A stretch of 64,000 nt of DNA, from the NCBI RefSeq assembly GCF_008929045.1, contig NZ_VFAH01000006.1, positions 62,001-126,000 of the forward strand, in the 5' to 3' direction. A program made the translations under genes and the position numbers. How positions within the stretch are numbered: position 1 is the stretch's first letter; each line of letters starts with the position of its first letter. Shown here in pieces: positions 30,939 through 42,815 of the stretch. This DNA is from Noviherbaspirillum aerium. GTDB lineage: Bacteria > Pseudomonadota > Gammaproteobacteria > Burkholderiales > Burkholderiaceae_D. The notes below the pieces were generated by a model. It searched no databases. It saw only the letters and a list, made by a program, of their open reading frames with translations, and was not told the origin of the DNA.

Positions 30939-31412
30939 GAAATCCTCATTCTTGTTTGGGTTCGTAAGCCGGCACACCGCCAGCGAAAGCATGCCGATAC
31001 TAACGGACTCCGCTGGAACCCGGAAGGCATTAAAAGCTGCCCTATCTTAAAGGCTTGCGCCACAGTCCTGTTTGCGGCGATCAAATGTTGAGCCATTCTT
31101 CTGGTCCGGGCCGGGCCGGCGGCAGTTGTATCACAATGCGGCAACGATCCAGGGCAGCGCCCGGACTTGCCTTTGCACAACGTCGGCTGATCGGATGGAT
31201 GACATGTTGCCTGTTGCCGGGTCATCGCACATGGAGCTTCAGGAAAACATGCGCGCCGGCAATGGAGACGCGCGCCGCCGCTTCGGCGCGGGGCGCGGGA
31301 TGGTGGCAGCGGTGAGATGGTGCAGGTAGTGCAGGCCTCCGTGCCTGCACCGGCGCCGGTCGTGCGAACATCGTGCGGCCATGCATGCCTGCGCCATCGG
31401 ACAGCAACGGTC
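30939..31412. other. Intergenic region between kup and cueR
   Basis: 474 bases without an accepted gene. A 248-codon frame that crosses into cueR on the same strand is out of frame with it and Arg/Ser-rich, a typical GC artefact. The region should hold the kup promoter and the end of the copper operon. Confidence 0.5.
31329..31350 (-). terminator. Stem-loop downstream of cueR
   Basis: A perfect 8-bp stem (GTGCAGGC / GCCTGCAC) with a 6-base loop lies about 60 bases beyond the cueR stop. There is no T-run. It could mark the end of the copA-cueR transcript. Confidence 0.35.
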
Positions 31413-31801
31413 TCAGGACCGCCTGGCCAGGTCATCGATGATCGGGCAATCCGGCCGGTTGTCGCCATGGCAGCAATCGGCCAGATGGTGCAACTGGTCG
31501 CGGATCGTCTGCAGCTTTTCGATATCGCGGTCCAGTTCCTCGATGTACTGCCGCGCCAGCTTCTTGACATCGGCGCTCCTGCGGGTGCGGTCGCCCCACA
31601 GTTCCAGCAGCGTCCTGATCCTCTCGATGGAAAAGCCGAGCTCGCGCGAGCGCTTGATGAAGCGCAGCGTCTGGACTTCATTCGAACCGTACTGGCGGTA
31701 GCCGGAATCGGTGCGCGCCGCCTGGCCGATCAGTCCCACGCTCTCGTAGTAGCGAATCATCTTTGCCGTCACGCCCGAGGCGTTCGCCGCTTCTCCGATA
31801 T

Positions 31802-31805
<4 letters not shown>
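31413..31805 (-). CDS. cueR: Cu(I)-responsive MerR-family regulator CueR
   Basis: A 130-residue MerR-family activator. The helix-turn-helix [20 protein letters not shown] is followed by the family segment ESVGLI, a dimerisation helix, and the metal loop [10 protein letters not shown]. Cys112 and Cys120 lie at exactly the positions used by E. coli CueR to bind Cu(I); Cys111 is an extra one. It overlaps the copA stop by 4 bases (ATGA) and uses AAGGAG inside the copA end as its ribosome-binding site. The regulator is therefore co-transcribed with its own target and should be autoregulated by copper. Confidence 0.94.
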
Positions 31806-34333
<2,528 letters not shown>

Positions 34334-34360
34334 GATCCTCTCCACGCTGGGAATGAGGTA

Positions 34361-34391
34361 AAGATAGACCTTCCAGTGATTGGAAGGTCAA
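34361..34391 (-). promoter_or_regulatory. CueR-controlled copA promoter
   Basis: On the minus strand a -35 hexamer TTGACC (34386-34391) and -10 TATCTT (34361-34366) are separated by 19 bases, the lengthened spacer typical of MerR-family targets. The spacer contains the dyad ACCTTCC...GGAAGGT (34368-34388), the standard CueR operator. The -10 lies 27 bases before the copA ATG, leaving a very short leader. Confidence 0.92.
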
Positions 34392-34514
34392 GGAGACATT
34401 TTAATCGCCCGCCGGATCCGGCGTCTGGCAGCCCGGGGCATCGCCGGCCTCCGAGGTCGACCTGAAAGCGCTTGCGGCCAAAAGGCGAATTCCGGGGATG
34501 CCCCCATTACCCGC

Positions 34515-35201
34515 TCAACATGGCCGATCTGCCGCTGCCTGGCGCGGTCGCACCGGCTCGCCCAGCAAGGCCGGCGCAATGTCATCGACCCGCTCGAACA
34601 GGTAATCGGGCCCCGCCGCTGCCAGCACGTCGGAGCGCGTATAGCCCCATGCCACCGCGCCGAAGCGCAGGCCTTCATCGCGCGCCGCTTCCGCATCCCG
34701 CACTTCATCGCCGATGCACAGCGCATGGCGGCGCTCGACGTTCATCGCCTCAAGAAGACGGCGCAGCTTGCCGCGCTTGCCGAACAGCGAGGCGCCGCAG
34801 GCGTAGCGATCGATCAGCCTTGCATGTTCCGGTCCGAGCACGGCGCGCACATTGGCTTCGGAATTCGAACTCAGCACCGCAAGCCGGATATTCTCGCCGG
34901 CGAGCGCCTGCAGCATCGCGCCTATGCCGTCAAACAGGGCGATGTCTTCAATGACGTCGGCCATCATGCTCCTGAAATCCGAAGCCACCCGCGGCACCTT
35001 CCAGAGCGGAATACCGACATGCCGCATGATCTGCCGAGCGTCATAGCCGCGCAGCGCATTCAGGTCGTCGCCCGCGATCGGCCTGAAATCGTGGCGGCCG
35101 GCGAGGACGTCGAAGGTGCGCAGGAAGAACGGGAAGGAGTCGGCAAGGGTGCCGTCGAAGTCGAAGACGACGAGTCTGGGTCGGTCGGATTCTGCTGCCA
35201 T
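34515..35201 (-). CDS. HAD-family hydrolase (phosphoglycolate-phosphatase-like)
   Basis: A 228-residue HAD phosphatase. Motif I is VVFDFDGTLADS, motif II LAVLSSNSE, the motif III Lys lies around GKRGKLRRLL, and motif IV is CIGDEVRDAEAARD. A helical cap sits between motifs I and II, as in Gph-type subfamily I enzymes. The start at 35201 is used because the frame upstream is not protein-like. The last residues (RPRQAAADRPC) are loose. It follows the copper operon region on the same strand but is not linked to it. The substrate is unknown. Confidence 0.87.
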   Translation of the reverse strand: MAAESDRPRLVVFDFDGTLADSFPFFLRTFDVLAGRHDFRPIAGDDLNALRGYDARQIMRHVGIPLWKVPRVASDFRSMMADVIEDIALFDGIGAMLQALAGENIRLAVLSSNSEANVRAVLGPEHARLIDRYACGASLFGKRGKLRRLLEAMNVERRHALCIGDEVRDAEAARDEGLRFGAVAWGYTRSDVLAAAGPDYLFERVDDIAPALLGEPVRPRQAAADRPC

Positions 35202-35522
35202 GTGAGTCGGTGAGTGGTCGGGCGTGCGGGCGCCGCCGCATCGCGCTTGTCGGGATGGACCGGATTCTACCCCGCCGCCGCAAGACCGGTGCCATGCCGG
35301 AGGCTTCCTGCCCCGTATTTGTGCAAGGCCGGTGAAGCGGGGAGGAAAGTGGGAAACAAGTGGACAAAGCGTGACGATACTGCACCGTACCAGTGCCTTC
35401 GGCGCCGTTGTATCATCCCGCTTCAAGCTGGCGACTGGCTTGGAACTTGCTATCTGGAACGTGCCATGAAGCAGCGACGCAGCAATGATCGGCTCAATCT
35501 TTGGACAACATCAGGGAACCCC
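35202..35522. other. Divergent intergenic region
   Basis: 321 bases between the HAD gene (minus) and the BMP lipoprotein gene (plus). Likely contains both promoters. No operator was recognised and no small gene is supported. Confidence 0.45.
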
Positions 35523-36674
35523 ATGCTGGATAGTAAAAAACGTAAAACGCTCAAGTCCGCAATCGCCATCGCCGGATCGGCATTGATGCTGATCGCCTGC
35601 GGCAAGAAAGAGGAACCGAAGCCGGCGGCAACCGCCGCGCCGGCGCCTGCCGCCGCTCCCGCCACCGCATCCGACCCGTTGAAAGTGGCCTTCATCTACG
35701 TGGGTCCGGTGGGCGATGCCGGCTGGACCTTCGCGCATGACAATGCGCGCAAGGCAGTCGAGGCGGAATTCGCCGGCAAGATCACCACCAGCTTCGTCGA
35801 GAAAGTCCCGGAAGGAGCCGATGCCGAACGCGTGATCCGCGACCTCGCCTCCCAGGGCAACAAGCTCATCTTCGGCACCACGTTCGGCTACATGGAACCG
35901 ATGCTGAAAGTCGCCAGGCAATACCCGGACATCAGGTTCGAGCATGCGACCGGGTACAAGACCGCGCCCAACATGGCCGTCTATGAAACCAAGACCTATG
36001 AAGGCGCCTATCTCGCGGGCGTCATCGCCGGCAAGATGACCAAGTCGAACAAGCTCGGCGTGGTGGCTTCCTTCCCGATTCCCGAAGTGATCCGCAACAT
36101 CAACGCCTATACGCTCGGCGCCCAATCGGTCAATCCCAAGGTCACCACCCGCGCCATCTGGATTTCCAGCTGGTTCGATCCCTCGAAGGAACGCGACGCG
36201 GCGCTGACCATGATCAGCCAGGGCGTCGACGTGCTGATCCAGAATACCGACTCGCCCGCCACGGTGCAGGCCGCCGAGGAAAAAGGCGTGTATGCCTTCG
36301 GCTGGGATTCCGACATGTCGAAGTTCGGACCGAAGGCCCATCTCGCCTCCGCCGTCATCAACTGGACGCCGTACTACAGGCAGTCGATCCAGTCGATGCT
36401 GGACAGCAAATGGACGTCCGGCGAAACCTGGTGGGGCGTCAAGGAAAACTCCATCGACCTGGTCAGCCTCAATCCCGCGCTGCCGGATGAGGTGAAGAAA
36501 GTCGTGGCCGACAGGAAGGCAGAACTCGCGACCGGCAAGGCCATCGTGTTTACCGGCCCGATCCTCGACCAGTCCGGCAAGGAAGTGGTTGCGGCCGGCA
36601 AGGAAGCCGAGACTGGCATGCTCAAGGGCATGAACTTCTATGTGAAGGGCGTGGAAGGCTCGATTCCGAAATAA
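35523..36674 (+). CDS. BMP-family ABC transporter substrate-binding lipoprotein
   Basis: A 383-residue lipoprotein. The signal MLDSKKRKTLKSAIAIAGSA leads to a lipobox LIAC (Cys27), then a Pro/Ala-rich linker (about 33-53) and the BMP/Med domain. The latter is a periplasmic type I binding fold with KVAFIYVGPVGDAGWTFAHD, VIQNTDSPATVQ-like LIQNTDS, and the C-terminal FTGPILDQSGKEVV. BMP proteins bind nucleosides or related compounds and hand them to an ABC importer, but no permease or ATPase gene is adjacent here. GGGAA precedes the ATG. A strong stem-loop follows the stop, so it seems to be a single-gene unit. Confidence 0.9.
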   Translation: MLDSKKRKTLKSAIAIAGSALMLIACGKKEEPKPAATAAPAPAAAPATASDPLKVAFIYVGPVGDAGWTFAHDNARKAVEAEFAGKITTSFVEKVPEGADAERVIRDLASQGNKLIFGTTFGYMEPMLKVARQYPDIRFEHATGYKTAPNMAVYETKTYEGAYLAGVIAGKMTKSNKLGVVASFPIPEVIRNINAYTLGAQSVNPKVTTRAIWISSWFDPSKERDAALTMISQGVDVLIQNTDSPATVQAAEEKGVYAFGWDSDMSKFGPKAHLASAVINWTPYYRQSIQSMLDSKWTSGETWWGVKENSIDLVSLNPALPDEVKKVVADRKAELATGKAIVFTGPILDQSGKEVVAAGKEAETGMLKGMNFYVKGVEGSIPK

Positions 36675-36694
36675 GTTTCACCGACAGTCCCGCG

Positions 36695-36733
36695 TTGGCG
36701 GCGACAGGGCCAGTTGACATGCCCTGCCGCCAA
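36695..36733 (+). terminator. Stem-loop after the BMP lipoprotein gene
   Basis: The arms TTGGCGG + CAGGGC and GCCCTG + CCGCCAA pair over 13 base pairs with a 3-base bulge and a 10-base loop, starting 20 bases after the stop codon. No T-run follows, but the stability suggests a transcription end or 3' protector. Confidence 0.5.
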
Positions 36734-36843
36734 ATGCGGACCTGGTTCGACCGCCGGAAATAACAACATTGTTTCAACCAGGAATGACTTTGTTGGCACA
36801 TGCGTTCCCACAAAGTTCATCCTCCCAGCCTGCAAGCCCGTCC

Positions 36844-37851
36844 ATGACCGATCAACTTCTTCTCAACGACTGGCATCCGGTTGCCGACGCCTCCACCCTG
36901 CAAGCCGGCATGCTGCAGCCGGCGCGGCTGCTGGAACAGGACCTGATCGTCTGGCGCGGCAGCGACGGCGCGGTACATGCCTGGGATGACCGCTGTCCGC
37001 ATCGCGGCGCCAGCCTTGCACTTGGCCGCGTGGCGCAAGACAGGGTGGTGTGCGCCTATCACGGCTGGCAGTTCGATGCGAGCGGCCAGTGCCGGCTGCA
37101 GCCCGCGCATCCGCGCGACACGCCGCCGAAAGCCGCATGCACCCGCCGCTTCCATGCGCAGCAAGCCTACGGCCTGATCTGGGTCTGCCTCGGCCAGCCC
37201 GCGCGGGCGCTGCCGCCCTTCCCCGAATACGCGAATGCCGCGCTGCGCAAGGTGATCTGCGGCCCCTACCCGGTGCATGCCTGCGGTCCGCGCATCATCG
37301 AGAACTTCCTCGACATGGCGCATTTCTCCTTCATCCACACCGGCATACTCGGCGATCCGGAGCACACCGAGGTGCCCGACTACAAGGTGTCGCCCTTCGA
37401 CGACGGCCTCGGCGGGCAAGGCATGCAGGGCGTGATCGCGACCGAATGCTTCGCCTACCAGCCGCTCTCCAACCTGCTGTCGGACAAGGGCTCCATGGTC
37501 GAATACACCTATCGGGTGGTGCGGCCGCTGTCGGCCATCCTGACCAAGCTGCCGCAGCGGCAGGACGGCTACACCGAGGCCATCAGCCTGCATGTGCAGC
37601 CGCTCGATGAAGAGCACTGCCGCGCCTGGATCATCCTGGCGATGACCAATTCCGCCTCCGGCGATGAAGAGCTGCGCGCCTTCCAGGACCGCATCTTCGG
37701 CCAGGACCTGGCCATTCTCGAATCGCAGCGCCCCAAGCGCCTGCCGCTCGATTACGGCATCGAAGTGCCGCAACGCGCCGACCGGCTGTCGGCCGCCTAT
37801 CGCCGCATGCTGCGCGAACTGGGCATGACTTACGGCGTGATGCGGAGTTAG
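36844..37851 (+). CDS. Rieske non-heme iron oxygenase (ring-hydroxylating type)
   Basis: A 335-residue oxygenase alpha-subunit-like protein. The Rieske cluster ligands are Cys51 and His53 (CPHRGA) and Cys70 and His73 (CAYHGW). The mononuclear iron facial triad motif DMAHFSFIH gives Asp157, His160 and His165. Size and order match vanillate-O-demethylase or phthalate-dioxygenase type single-component oxygenases that need a separate reductase. No reductase or ferredoxin gene is adjacent. I start at ATG 36844; an ATG at 36769 adds 25 unremarkable residues. Substrate unknown, probably an aromatic compound or amine. Confidence 0.9.
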   Translation: MTDQLLLNDWHPVADASTLQAGMLQPARLLEQDLIVWRGSDGAVHAWDDRCPHRGASLALGRVAQDRVVCAYHGWQFDASGQCRLQPAHPRDTPPKAACTRRFHAQQAYGLIWVCLGQPARALPPFPEYANAALRKVICGPYPVHACGPRIIENFLDMAHFSFIHTGILGDPEHTEVPDYKVSPFDDGLGGQGMQGVIATECFAYQPLSNLLSDKGSMVEYTYRVVRPLSAILTKLPQRQDGYTEAISLHVQPLDEEHCRAWIILAMTNSASGDEELRAFQDRIFGQDLAILESQRPKRLPLDYGIEVPQRADRLSAAYRRMLRELGMTYGVMRS

Positions 37852-37918
37852 TGAGCCTCTCCTTGCCGTCGGCAAAGACGATGACGGCCGATCTACTGCG
37901 GTCCGGGATGCCTCTTTT

Positions 37919-38077
37919 GGAGCGGATTGCAGGTGGGTGTATGGACGAATCGGCTTGCCTTGGGATGCAGGGCAAGGCGGGAGAAGCGCCGTGTGGCGGG
38001 GCACACCGGCGGCGACCAACGCCGCCATGCGCCCACGGCAGGCCGAGGCGACCGACCATTCACCTGCCATCCGCTCT
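37919..38077. repeat. Complete copy of dispersed inverted-repeat element (159 bp)
   Basis: Ends AGCGGATTGCAGGTG and CACCTGCCATCCGCT are inverted repeats with one mismatch in 15. The interior resembles the copy at 24628 closely. It lies between the convergent Rieske and ankyrin/AAA genes, the same type of location as the 28927 copy. Confidence 0.75.
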
Positions 38078-38122
38078 AGGCCTGCGTGAGGCCCAACGCG
38101 GCCCCGACGAGGCACTGCCGCG

Positions 38123-41100
38123 TCAGGCTTGCGCGCCGGGAGCAGCTTCGGCGAGCCGCAGGAATTCCTCCATGATATCCCTGCTGCTTGCATAAAGACC
38201 TGCTGCAAGCATGTTCGCCGTCAATCCGTTCCCGTTTTTGATGGAAAGATCCGTTACCCTGATCAGCGTCCTGACGAGTTCGAGGTTACTCGTGAGAACT
38301 GCCTGGTGGAGTGCCGTATTACCGGCGCCGTCCTGCCTGTCGGGCTCGGCCTTGTACTTCTCGAGAAGCAGTTTGGCAACATCGGCCTTTTCCCACGCCA
38401 CCGCCAGGTGGAGCGCGGTGGCGCCGTCGCCGCCGGCTCCATTGACATTGAACAGCGGCGTCGCAGCATCCTTCTTCCTTGCGCCCAGCAAGATTTCGAT
38501 CACTTCCGCATGGCCGAAGATTACCGCTTCATGCAAGGCATTGCGGCCCTGCTTGTTCAACAGTTCTCCCACGCTCTCCGACGTCCGGATATCCGTCAGC
38601 AACTGCTGCACGACCTCCAGATTGCCCCGTGCCGCGGCGACATGCAGCGGATGGTTGCCGTTCTCGTCAGGAACGAATTTCTTGAAGCGAAGCGCGTTCT
38701 GCTCGCCGAGCATGGTTTTGATCGTTTTGAGGTCGCCGTTTTCAATGGCTTCATTCAGTTGCGCCGTCAGCGGCTTCACCTTCACCCACGAGGTAAGCTT
38801 GTTTGATTGCGGCGGCGCTGCGGAAGCCGAAGGCGCCGCTTTCAGCTTGAGCAATGCCTCTGGATCGATATCGCTCAATATGGCTCTGACTCTGGCCTCA
38901 AAGTCGGGGGTTTCCGTCTGCCGCGTCGAAGCGGCGGGGCGCGTGGCCGGCGCCGCCGGAGCCCTGGACGGACCTGCCGGTCTGGCGCTTGAGTCCGTGG
39001 CGGCGGCGCCGGTGCCACTCTTCTTCGACTTGGTTGCAAAACCATTGAAGATTTCATCCACATGGGCTGCGAGTGCGCCGGTACTGACTTGCTCAATGTC
39101 GTTCCAGGACCTGGGCATGTCGTCGGCGGAACTTGCCGGCAAATCGGCATGCGATGTCGTTGCGGTCTCGCCGAGCAAGCTGGTCTGCGTTTCTTTCGTG
39201 AGATGCGCAAAGACGTTGGCAATCAAGGCCTTCAGTTCGCCGGGGCCGCCGGCCTCGCGGCTTTTCTCGATCATGTACTCCATGAGGCCGCCCGCTTCGC
39301 GTATCAGCTTATCGAGCACGGGAGGAGGAAAATCCATTTGCACAAGCAACTCCACCTGCCTTGTAAAGGCATCAAGCGCAACCTTGCGGAATATTTCCGC
39401 AGCGGGCGGACCCAGTTCCACCTTGGAAAACATGCCGGAGCGATTAGGCGGCGGAGCGAGCGTGGTCAATATTTTTGGCACGCTTCTCAGGCGCAGGCGA
39501 ATGGACCTTCCGCCTGATGCCTGCGAAAGCTTGATCTCTGGATTGCGTCCCGTTGATTTGAGGGAGTCGAGAAATTCGTGCATGATGTCCTGAGGCGCTT
39601 CGGCGACATTCGGATAATTGACGATGATTACGCAATCGATATAGCGTTTTTTCGGATCAAATATCTTCTGCAAGTGGCCAAGCATGCTATCCGGATCGAA
39701 GTTGGCCGAGTTCTCGCTCTTCTCCTCGGACTGGGCGGAAGTCTCCTCTTCCCGGAACAAACTGAGGTATTCCTTTGCAGACAATTCGACTGCGCGCAGC
39801 CCCAGTTTCTCGACAATCTCCTTGGCGAGATGGGTTTTTCCCGAATCTTTGGGTCCTGCCAGCATCAGAGGCGGCACCACGTCCTTGCCTGCCCCATCAC
39901 CGCCGATAGGCATTGTGGACCGGATAAGGCTTTGCAGGAAACCGGTGAACGCCAGCTTGTTGCCGGGCATATCCGGGATCATGTCGATCAGTTCCTTCTG
40001 TATCTGCGCCATTCTCTGCCGCTCGGCCTGGTCGCCGCCCCGCTCCCAGTGCGACATGTTCTTGAAGGTGTGCGGAATGCGCATGATGAGGTCCATGGTG
40101 TACAGGGACTGTACACCATGAGCGAAGGCGGACGAGGTTCTCTTGAGGTTTTCGTCCGTGCCCCACACAAGGCCCACGTTCTTGCTGACGTTGCTATCCA
40201 TTGCTCTGAAGGACTCTTGAATATCTCTTGGCCTTGTCCCAAGCAGGGGCTCCCACTGTTTTCGCAGCGCCAGCTGAACAAACTTGAGCGTATCGATCGC
40301 TTCCAGATCATACTCTCGCGCCTGCCCGAACAGAGCATCCGCAGTGGGCAGCGCTAGAACGTCTTCACTGGCCCGCTGAATGCGCACGTTTTCGGATTTC
40401 TCGAAGGCGCGCATGACATGATTGACTTCGCGGCGCTTGTTCAGCGTGCCTTGTATGAAATCACGCAAATCCGGAGCAATGTCTGTTTCCGCCCTGTCTA
40501 CCCATTGGTTGCCGCGTTCCGTCTCGATGCCGTTGATGGCCTCCGGCGGCAACAGCTCCCGCGGCGCCAGCCTGCCGCCCGCGGCTTCCGATGCCAGGTG
40601 CATCACGACATCGGCAATGGTCGACTGAAGATTGGCCGGTCCGGCGTCTTTCAGGCTTTCCTTGATGATGAACTCCATCACGCCCGCCATTTCGGACTGG
40701 AGAGCGTGGGTTTGTTCCGGCGTCAGCGCGAACAGGCTGGGAACAACCTTGTTGATCCAGGTATCGAACGTCGTCTTCGCGACACTGCGGCGCACCTGCC
40801 CGGGTACCTTGTTGAGATCGGCCACCCCGACACGGCGCGTGATCGCCTCGTTGTTTGGACGATCGTTCGTCGTCAGTATGAGCGAGGTCCTGCTGAGATC
40901 AAGTTTGAGATAGGCGCCAGGCACGCCTGTGGGCAGATCGATCTGCAGCGACCGCGACGGCTCGAACGCCAGCTTGACCCGATCGAGATAGTTCGGATCC
41001 GTGGTTGCCTGTTCCCTTCCCTTGCCGTCAGCCTTCTTGCCGGTCAGATTGGCCTCGTTGCAGATCACGATGCCGTTGAAGGGCTTGAGCAGGAGCGGCA

Positions 41101-42427
41101 TCACTTCCTTGTAGGTTTCATATGGCGAGGAAACGGCGCCGCGTTCAGCGCCTGCGCGCTGCCGCATTCCTTCCGCCGGCGGCGCCAGCAGGTTGAGCAG
41201 GATGTCAAATGGAATTTCCACCGCGTCCACACCGGAAAGGGCAACGATCTGCTGCGCCAGATAGGTCTTTCCCGTTCCCGGCTTGCCTGACAGCACCAGG
41301 GTATTGAGGGCGGAGAAACTGGATTCGTCGTTCAGGACGCTGATGTTGTCGGCGGTATTCATGCGCATGCGACTGATGAAGCTCGCCAGAGCGTGGCGGC
41401 TGCCGTCGGTGGGAACCACCTGGCCCAGGATGGCTTCCTCCATCTCATGAATCCGCGCCAGCTTCGCCTGGTCCTGGGCCGAGAGGATGGCGCGATCCTG
41501 AAGCCATATGTTTTCCGGCTGTCGGCGGATATTCTTTGCCATGGTGATCGCAAGATCAAACATCTGGATGGTGGCGGCGAGCTGTTTGGGGTCGCTGTTC
41601 TGGCCCTCCGATTTGGCGATCTGCCTGAACGCCGAATCGATATCGTTTTTCAACCGGCGTATGACATCCTTGTGACCATCCGGCAGCGAATCGTACATAC
41701 CTTGCGCGTCGCTCCAGACGTAGTGATAGACCTTGCGCAGATCTTCGGTGTGCGTGGGCGGCAGGTTTTTCAGCAGGTTGAAAAACTTCGCCACCGCGCT
41801 GGCCAGGGCCGTGCCGATCTGGCTCGCCAGTGCGAACGAGGCGCCGGTGCCGGCGCTTTCATTTTCCGCATGGTACTGCGCCATCATCAGCAGCATCAAT
41901 GCCGTCGACTCGTCGACGCCGAATGCGCGCGAGACCGTCGACACGGGAGTCTTGTCCACCAGATGACGAACGGAATCGATCAACGCCTCCTGCAAGGCCG
42001 AATTGTCGGTGTTGATGAAGCGATTGAGCACGAGCCGGGTCACGAAGGCGGTCGCAACGCCGGTGCCGAGATTGACTCCGGCTTCACCGGCGATCATGCC
42101 GGTCCTGACCACCAGCTTTTCCAGAACACGCAGGCCCAGCTGATAGTTTGGACGGCCATTTTCCCCCAAGAGACCGCGCCTTGAATATTCGTCCAGGAGC
42201 CGGGAATACCCGGTGTTCCGGACGGCGGGATGCCCGGGCGTCACGATGACGGGCTTGCCGGGTTGAGGCGGCGCCGCGTTGCGCGACGAGGCCGCTGCCG
42301 TGTCGGCGGGACGGGGATGCGCGCCCGGCCCCGGGAGCAGCGGGGCCCGTTCCGGATCGGGGACCTGGGCGGTGTTCGTGAGGGAAGGAAGATAGGAAAG
42401 CGGATTCAGCGATGGAAAAGAAGGCAT
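38123..42427 (-). CDS. Giant two-P-loop ATPase with C-terminal ankyrin repeats; candidate type III effector
   Basis: A 1,434-residue protein. Residues 1-75 are Ser/Pro/Ala-rich and disordered, as expected of a secretion signal region. Residues 90-330 are helical. A first ATPase module has Walker A GKPGTGKT (381-388) and an aliphatic strand GIVICNEAN. A second has Walker A GPKDSGKT (858-865) and CVIIVNYPN. Residues about 1160-1190 are Ala/Pro-rich. Four to five ankyrin repeats fill 1255-1425, for example HPLHVAAARGNLEVVQQLL and NALHEAVIFGHAEVIEILLG. An HrpL-type box lies 112 bases upstream and AAGAGAA precedes the ATG. The combination is unfamiliar to me. Effector status is inferred from promoter, N-terminus and neighbours; a cytoplasmic ATPase is the alternative. 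Confidence 0.85.
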   Translation of the reverse strand: MPSFPSLNPLSYLPSLTNTAQVPDPERAPLLPGPGAHPRPADTAAASSRNAAPPQPGKPVIVTPGHPAVRNTGYSRLLDEYSRRGLLGENGRPNYQLGLRVLEKLVVRTGMIAGEAGVNLGTGVATAFVTRLVLNRFINTDNSALQEALIDSVRHLVDKTPVSTVSRAFGVDESTALMLLMMAQYHAENESAGTGASFALASQIGTALASAVAKFFNLLKNLPPTHTEDLRKVYHYVWSDAQGMYDSLPDGHKDVIRRLKNDIDSAFRQIAKSEGQNSDPKQLAATIQMFDLAITMAKNIRRQPENIWLQDRAILSAQDQAKLARIHEMEEAILGQVVPTDGSRHALASFISRMRMNTADNISVLNDESSFSALNTLVLSGKPGTGKTYLAQQIVALSGVDAVEIPFDILLNLLAPPAEGMRQRAGAERGAVSSPYETYKEVMPLLLKPFNGIVICNEANLTGKKADGKGREQATTDPNYLDRVKLAFEPSRSLQIDLPTGVPGAYLKLDLSRTSLILTTNDRPNNEAITRRVGVADLNKVPGQVRRSVAKTTFDTWINKVVPSLFALTPEQTHALQSEMAGVMEFIIKESLKDAGPANLQSTIADVVMHLASEAAGGRLAPRELLPPEAINGIETERGNQWVDRAETDIAPDLRDFIQGTLNKRREVNHVMRAFEKSENVRIQRASEDVLALPTADALFGQAREYDLEAIDTLKFVQLALRKQWEPLLGTRPRDIQESFRAMDSNVSKNVGLVWGTDENLKRTSSAFAHGVQSLYTMDLIMRIPHTFKNMSHWERGGDQAERQRMAQIQKELIDMIPDMPGNKLAFTGFLQSLIRSTMPIGGDGAGKDVVPPLMLAGPKDSGKTHLAKEIVEKLGLRAVELSAKEYLSLFREEETSAQSEEKSENSANFDPDSMLGHLQKIFDPKKRYIDCVIIVNYPNVAEAPQDIMHEFLDSLKSTGRNPEIKLSQASGGRSIRLRLRSVPKILTTLAPPPNRSGMFSKVELGPPAAEIFRKVALDAFTRQVELLVQMDFPPPVLDKLIREAGGLMEYMIEKSREAGGPGELKALIANVFAHLTKETQTSLLGETATTSHADLPASSADDMPRSWNDIEQVSTGALAAHVDEIFNGFATKSKKSGTGAAATDSSARPAGPSRAPAAPATRPAASTRQTETPDFEARVRAILSDIDPEALLKLKAAPSASAAPPQSNKLTSWVKVKPLTAQLNEAIENGDLKTIKTMLGEQNALRFKKFVPDENGNHPLHVAAARGNLEVVQQLLTDIRTSESVGELLNKQGRNALHEAVIFGHAEVIEILLGARKKDAATPLFNVNGAGGDGATALHLAVAWEKADVAKLLLEKYKAEPDRQDGAGNTALHQAVLTSNLELVRTLIRVTDLSIKNGNGLTANMLAAGLYASSRDIMEEFLRLAEAAPGAQA

Positions 42428-42538
42428 GTTTTCTCTTGATGGATGAATGATGTATGGTCAGCATCACCCCGGTCTCGGGACGCCGTGCAGCGTGTGCGCT
42501 GCCACCGACGCGGCTCCCGGAAAATGTTGACGCCCGCT

Positions 42539-42566
42539 TGAGTGTCGGATTGGCCTTGCCGGTTCC
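42539..42566 (-). promoter_or_regulatory. HrpL-type (hrp) box of the ankyrin/AAA gene
   Basis: On the minus strand: GGAACC (42566-42561), 15 bases, then ACACTCA (42545-42539). The consensus is GGAACC-N15/16-CCACNNA; only the first base of the -10 part differs. It ends 112 bases before the start codon. Confidence 0.75.
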
Positions 42567-42606
42567 ATCGGATTCTATTTTTTTAGAATGTGGCCGCATG
42601 CAGCGC

Positions 42607-42640
42607 TATAGCGATCGATATAGCGATCGATATAGCGATG
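42607..42640 (+). repeat. 12-bp tandem repeat
   Basis: TATAGCGATCGA is repeated twice exactly plus a 10-base third copy with one change. The unit contains the self-complementary ATCGAT when joined. It lies between the two divergent hrp boxes. Confidence 0.8.
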
Positions 42641-42787
42641 CGGTTGCGAGTTTTGGACGAAGGCCTCGGGCGGCCTCGTCCGAACGCCTGTCGTGGTTTC
42701 ACTGTGGATCAGCGCCTGCCAGTCAACATGGCACAGCGGCCATCCGATGCCCGGATGCCGCACACGCAAATAATGCCTTCGCCTGAT

Positions 42788-42815
42788 GGAACCCTTCCAC
42801 ACCTTGCGTCACTTA
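42788..42815 (+). promoter_or_regulatory. HrpL-type (hrp) box upstream of kinase gene 1
   Basis: GGAACC (42788-42793), 15 bases, TCACTTA (42809-42815), one mismatch to CCACNNA. It lies 315 bases before the start codon at 43131, farther than most, with no gene between. Confidence 0.65.

Noticed and set aside
30935-31681. 248-codon minus-strand ORF across cueR and its downstream region
   Set aside because: Overlaps cueR out of frame and is Arg/Ser-rich, a typical GC artefact.
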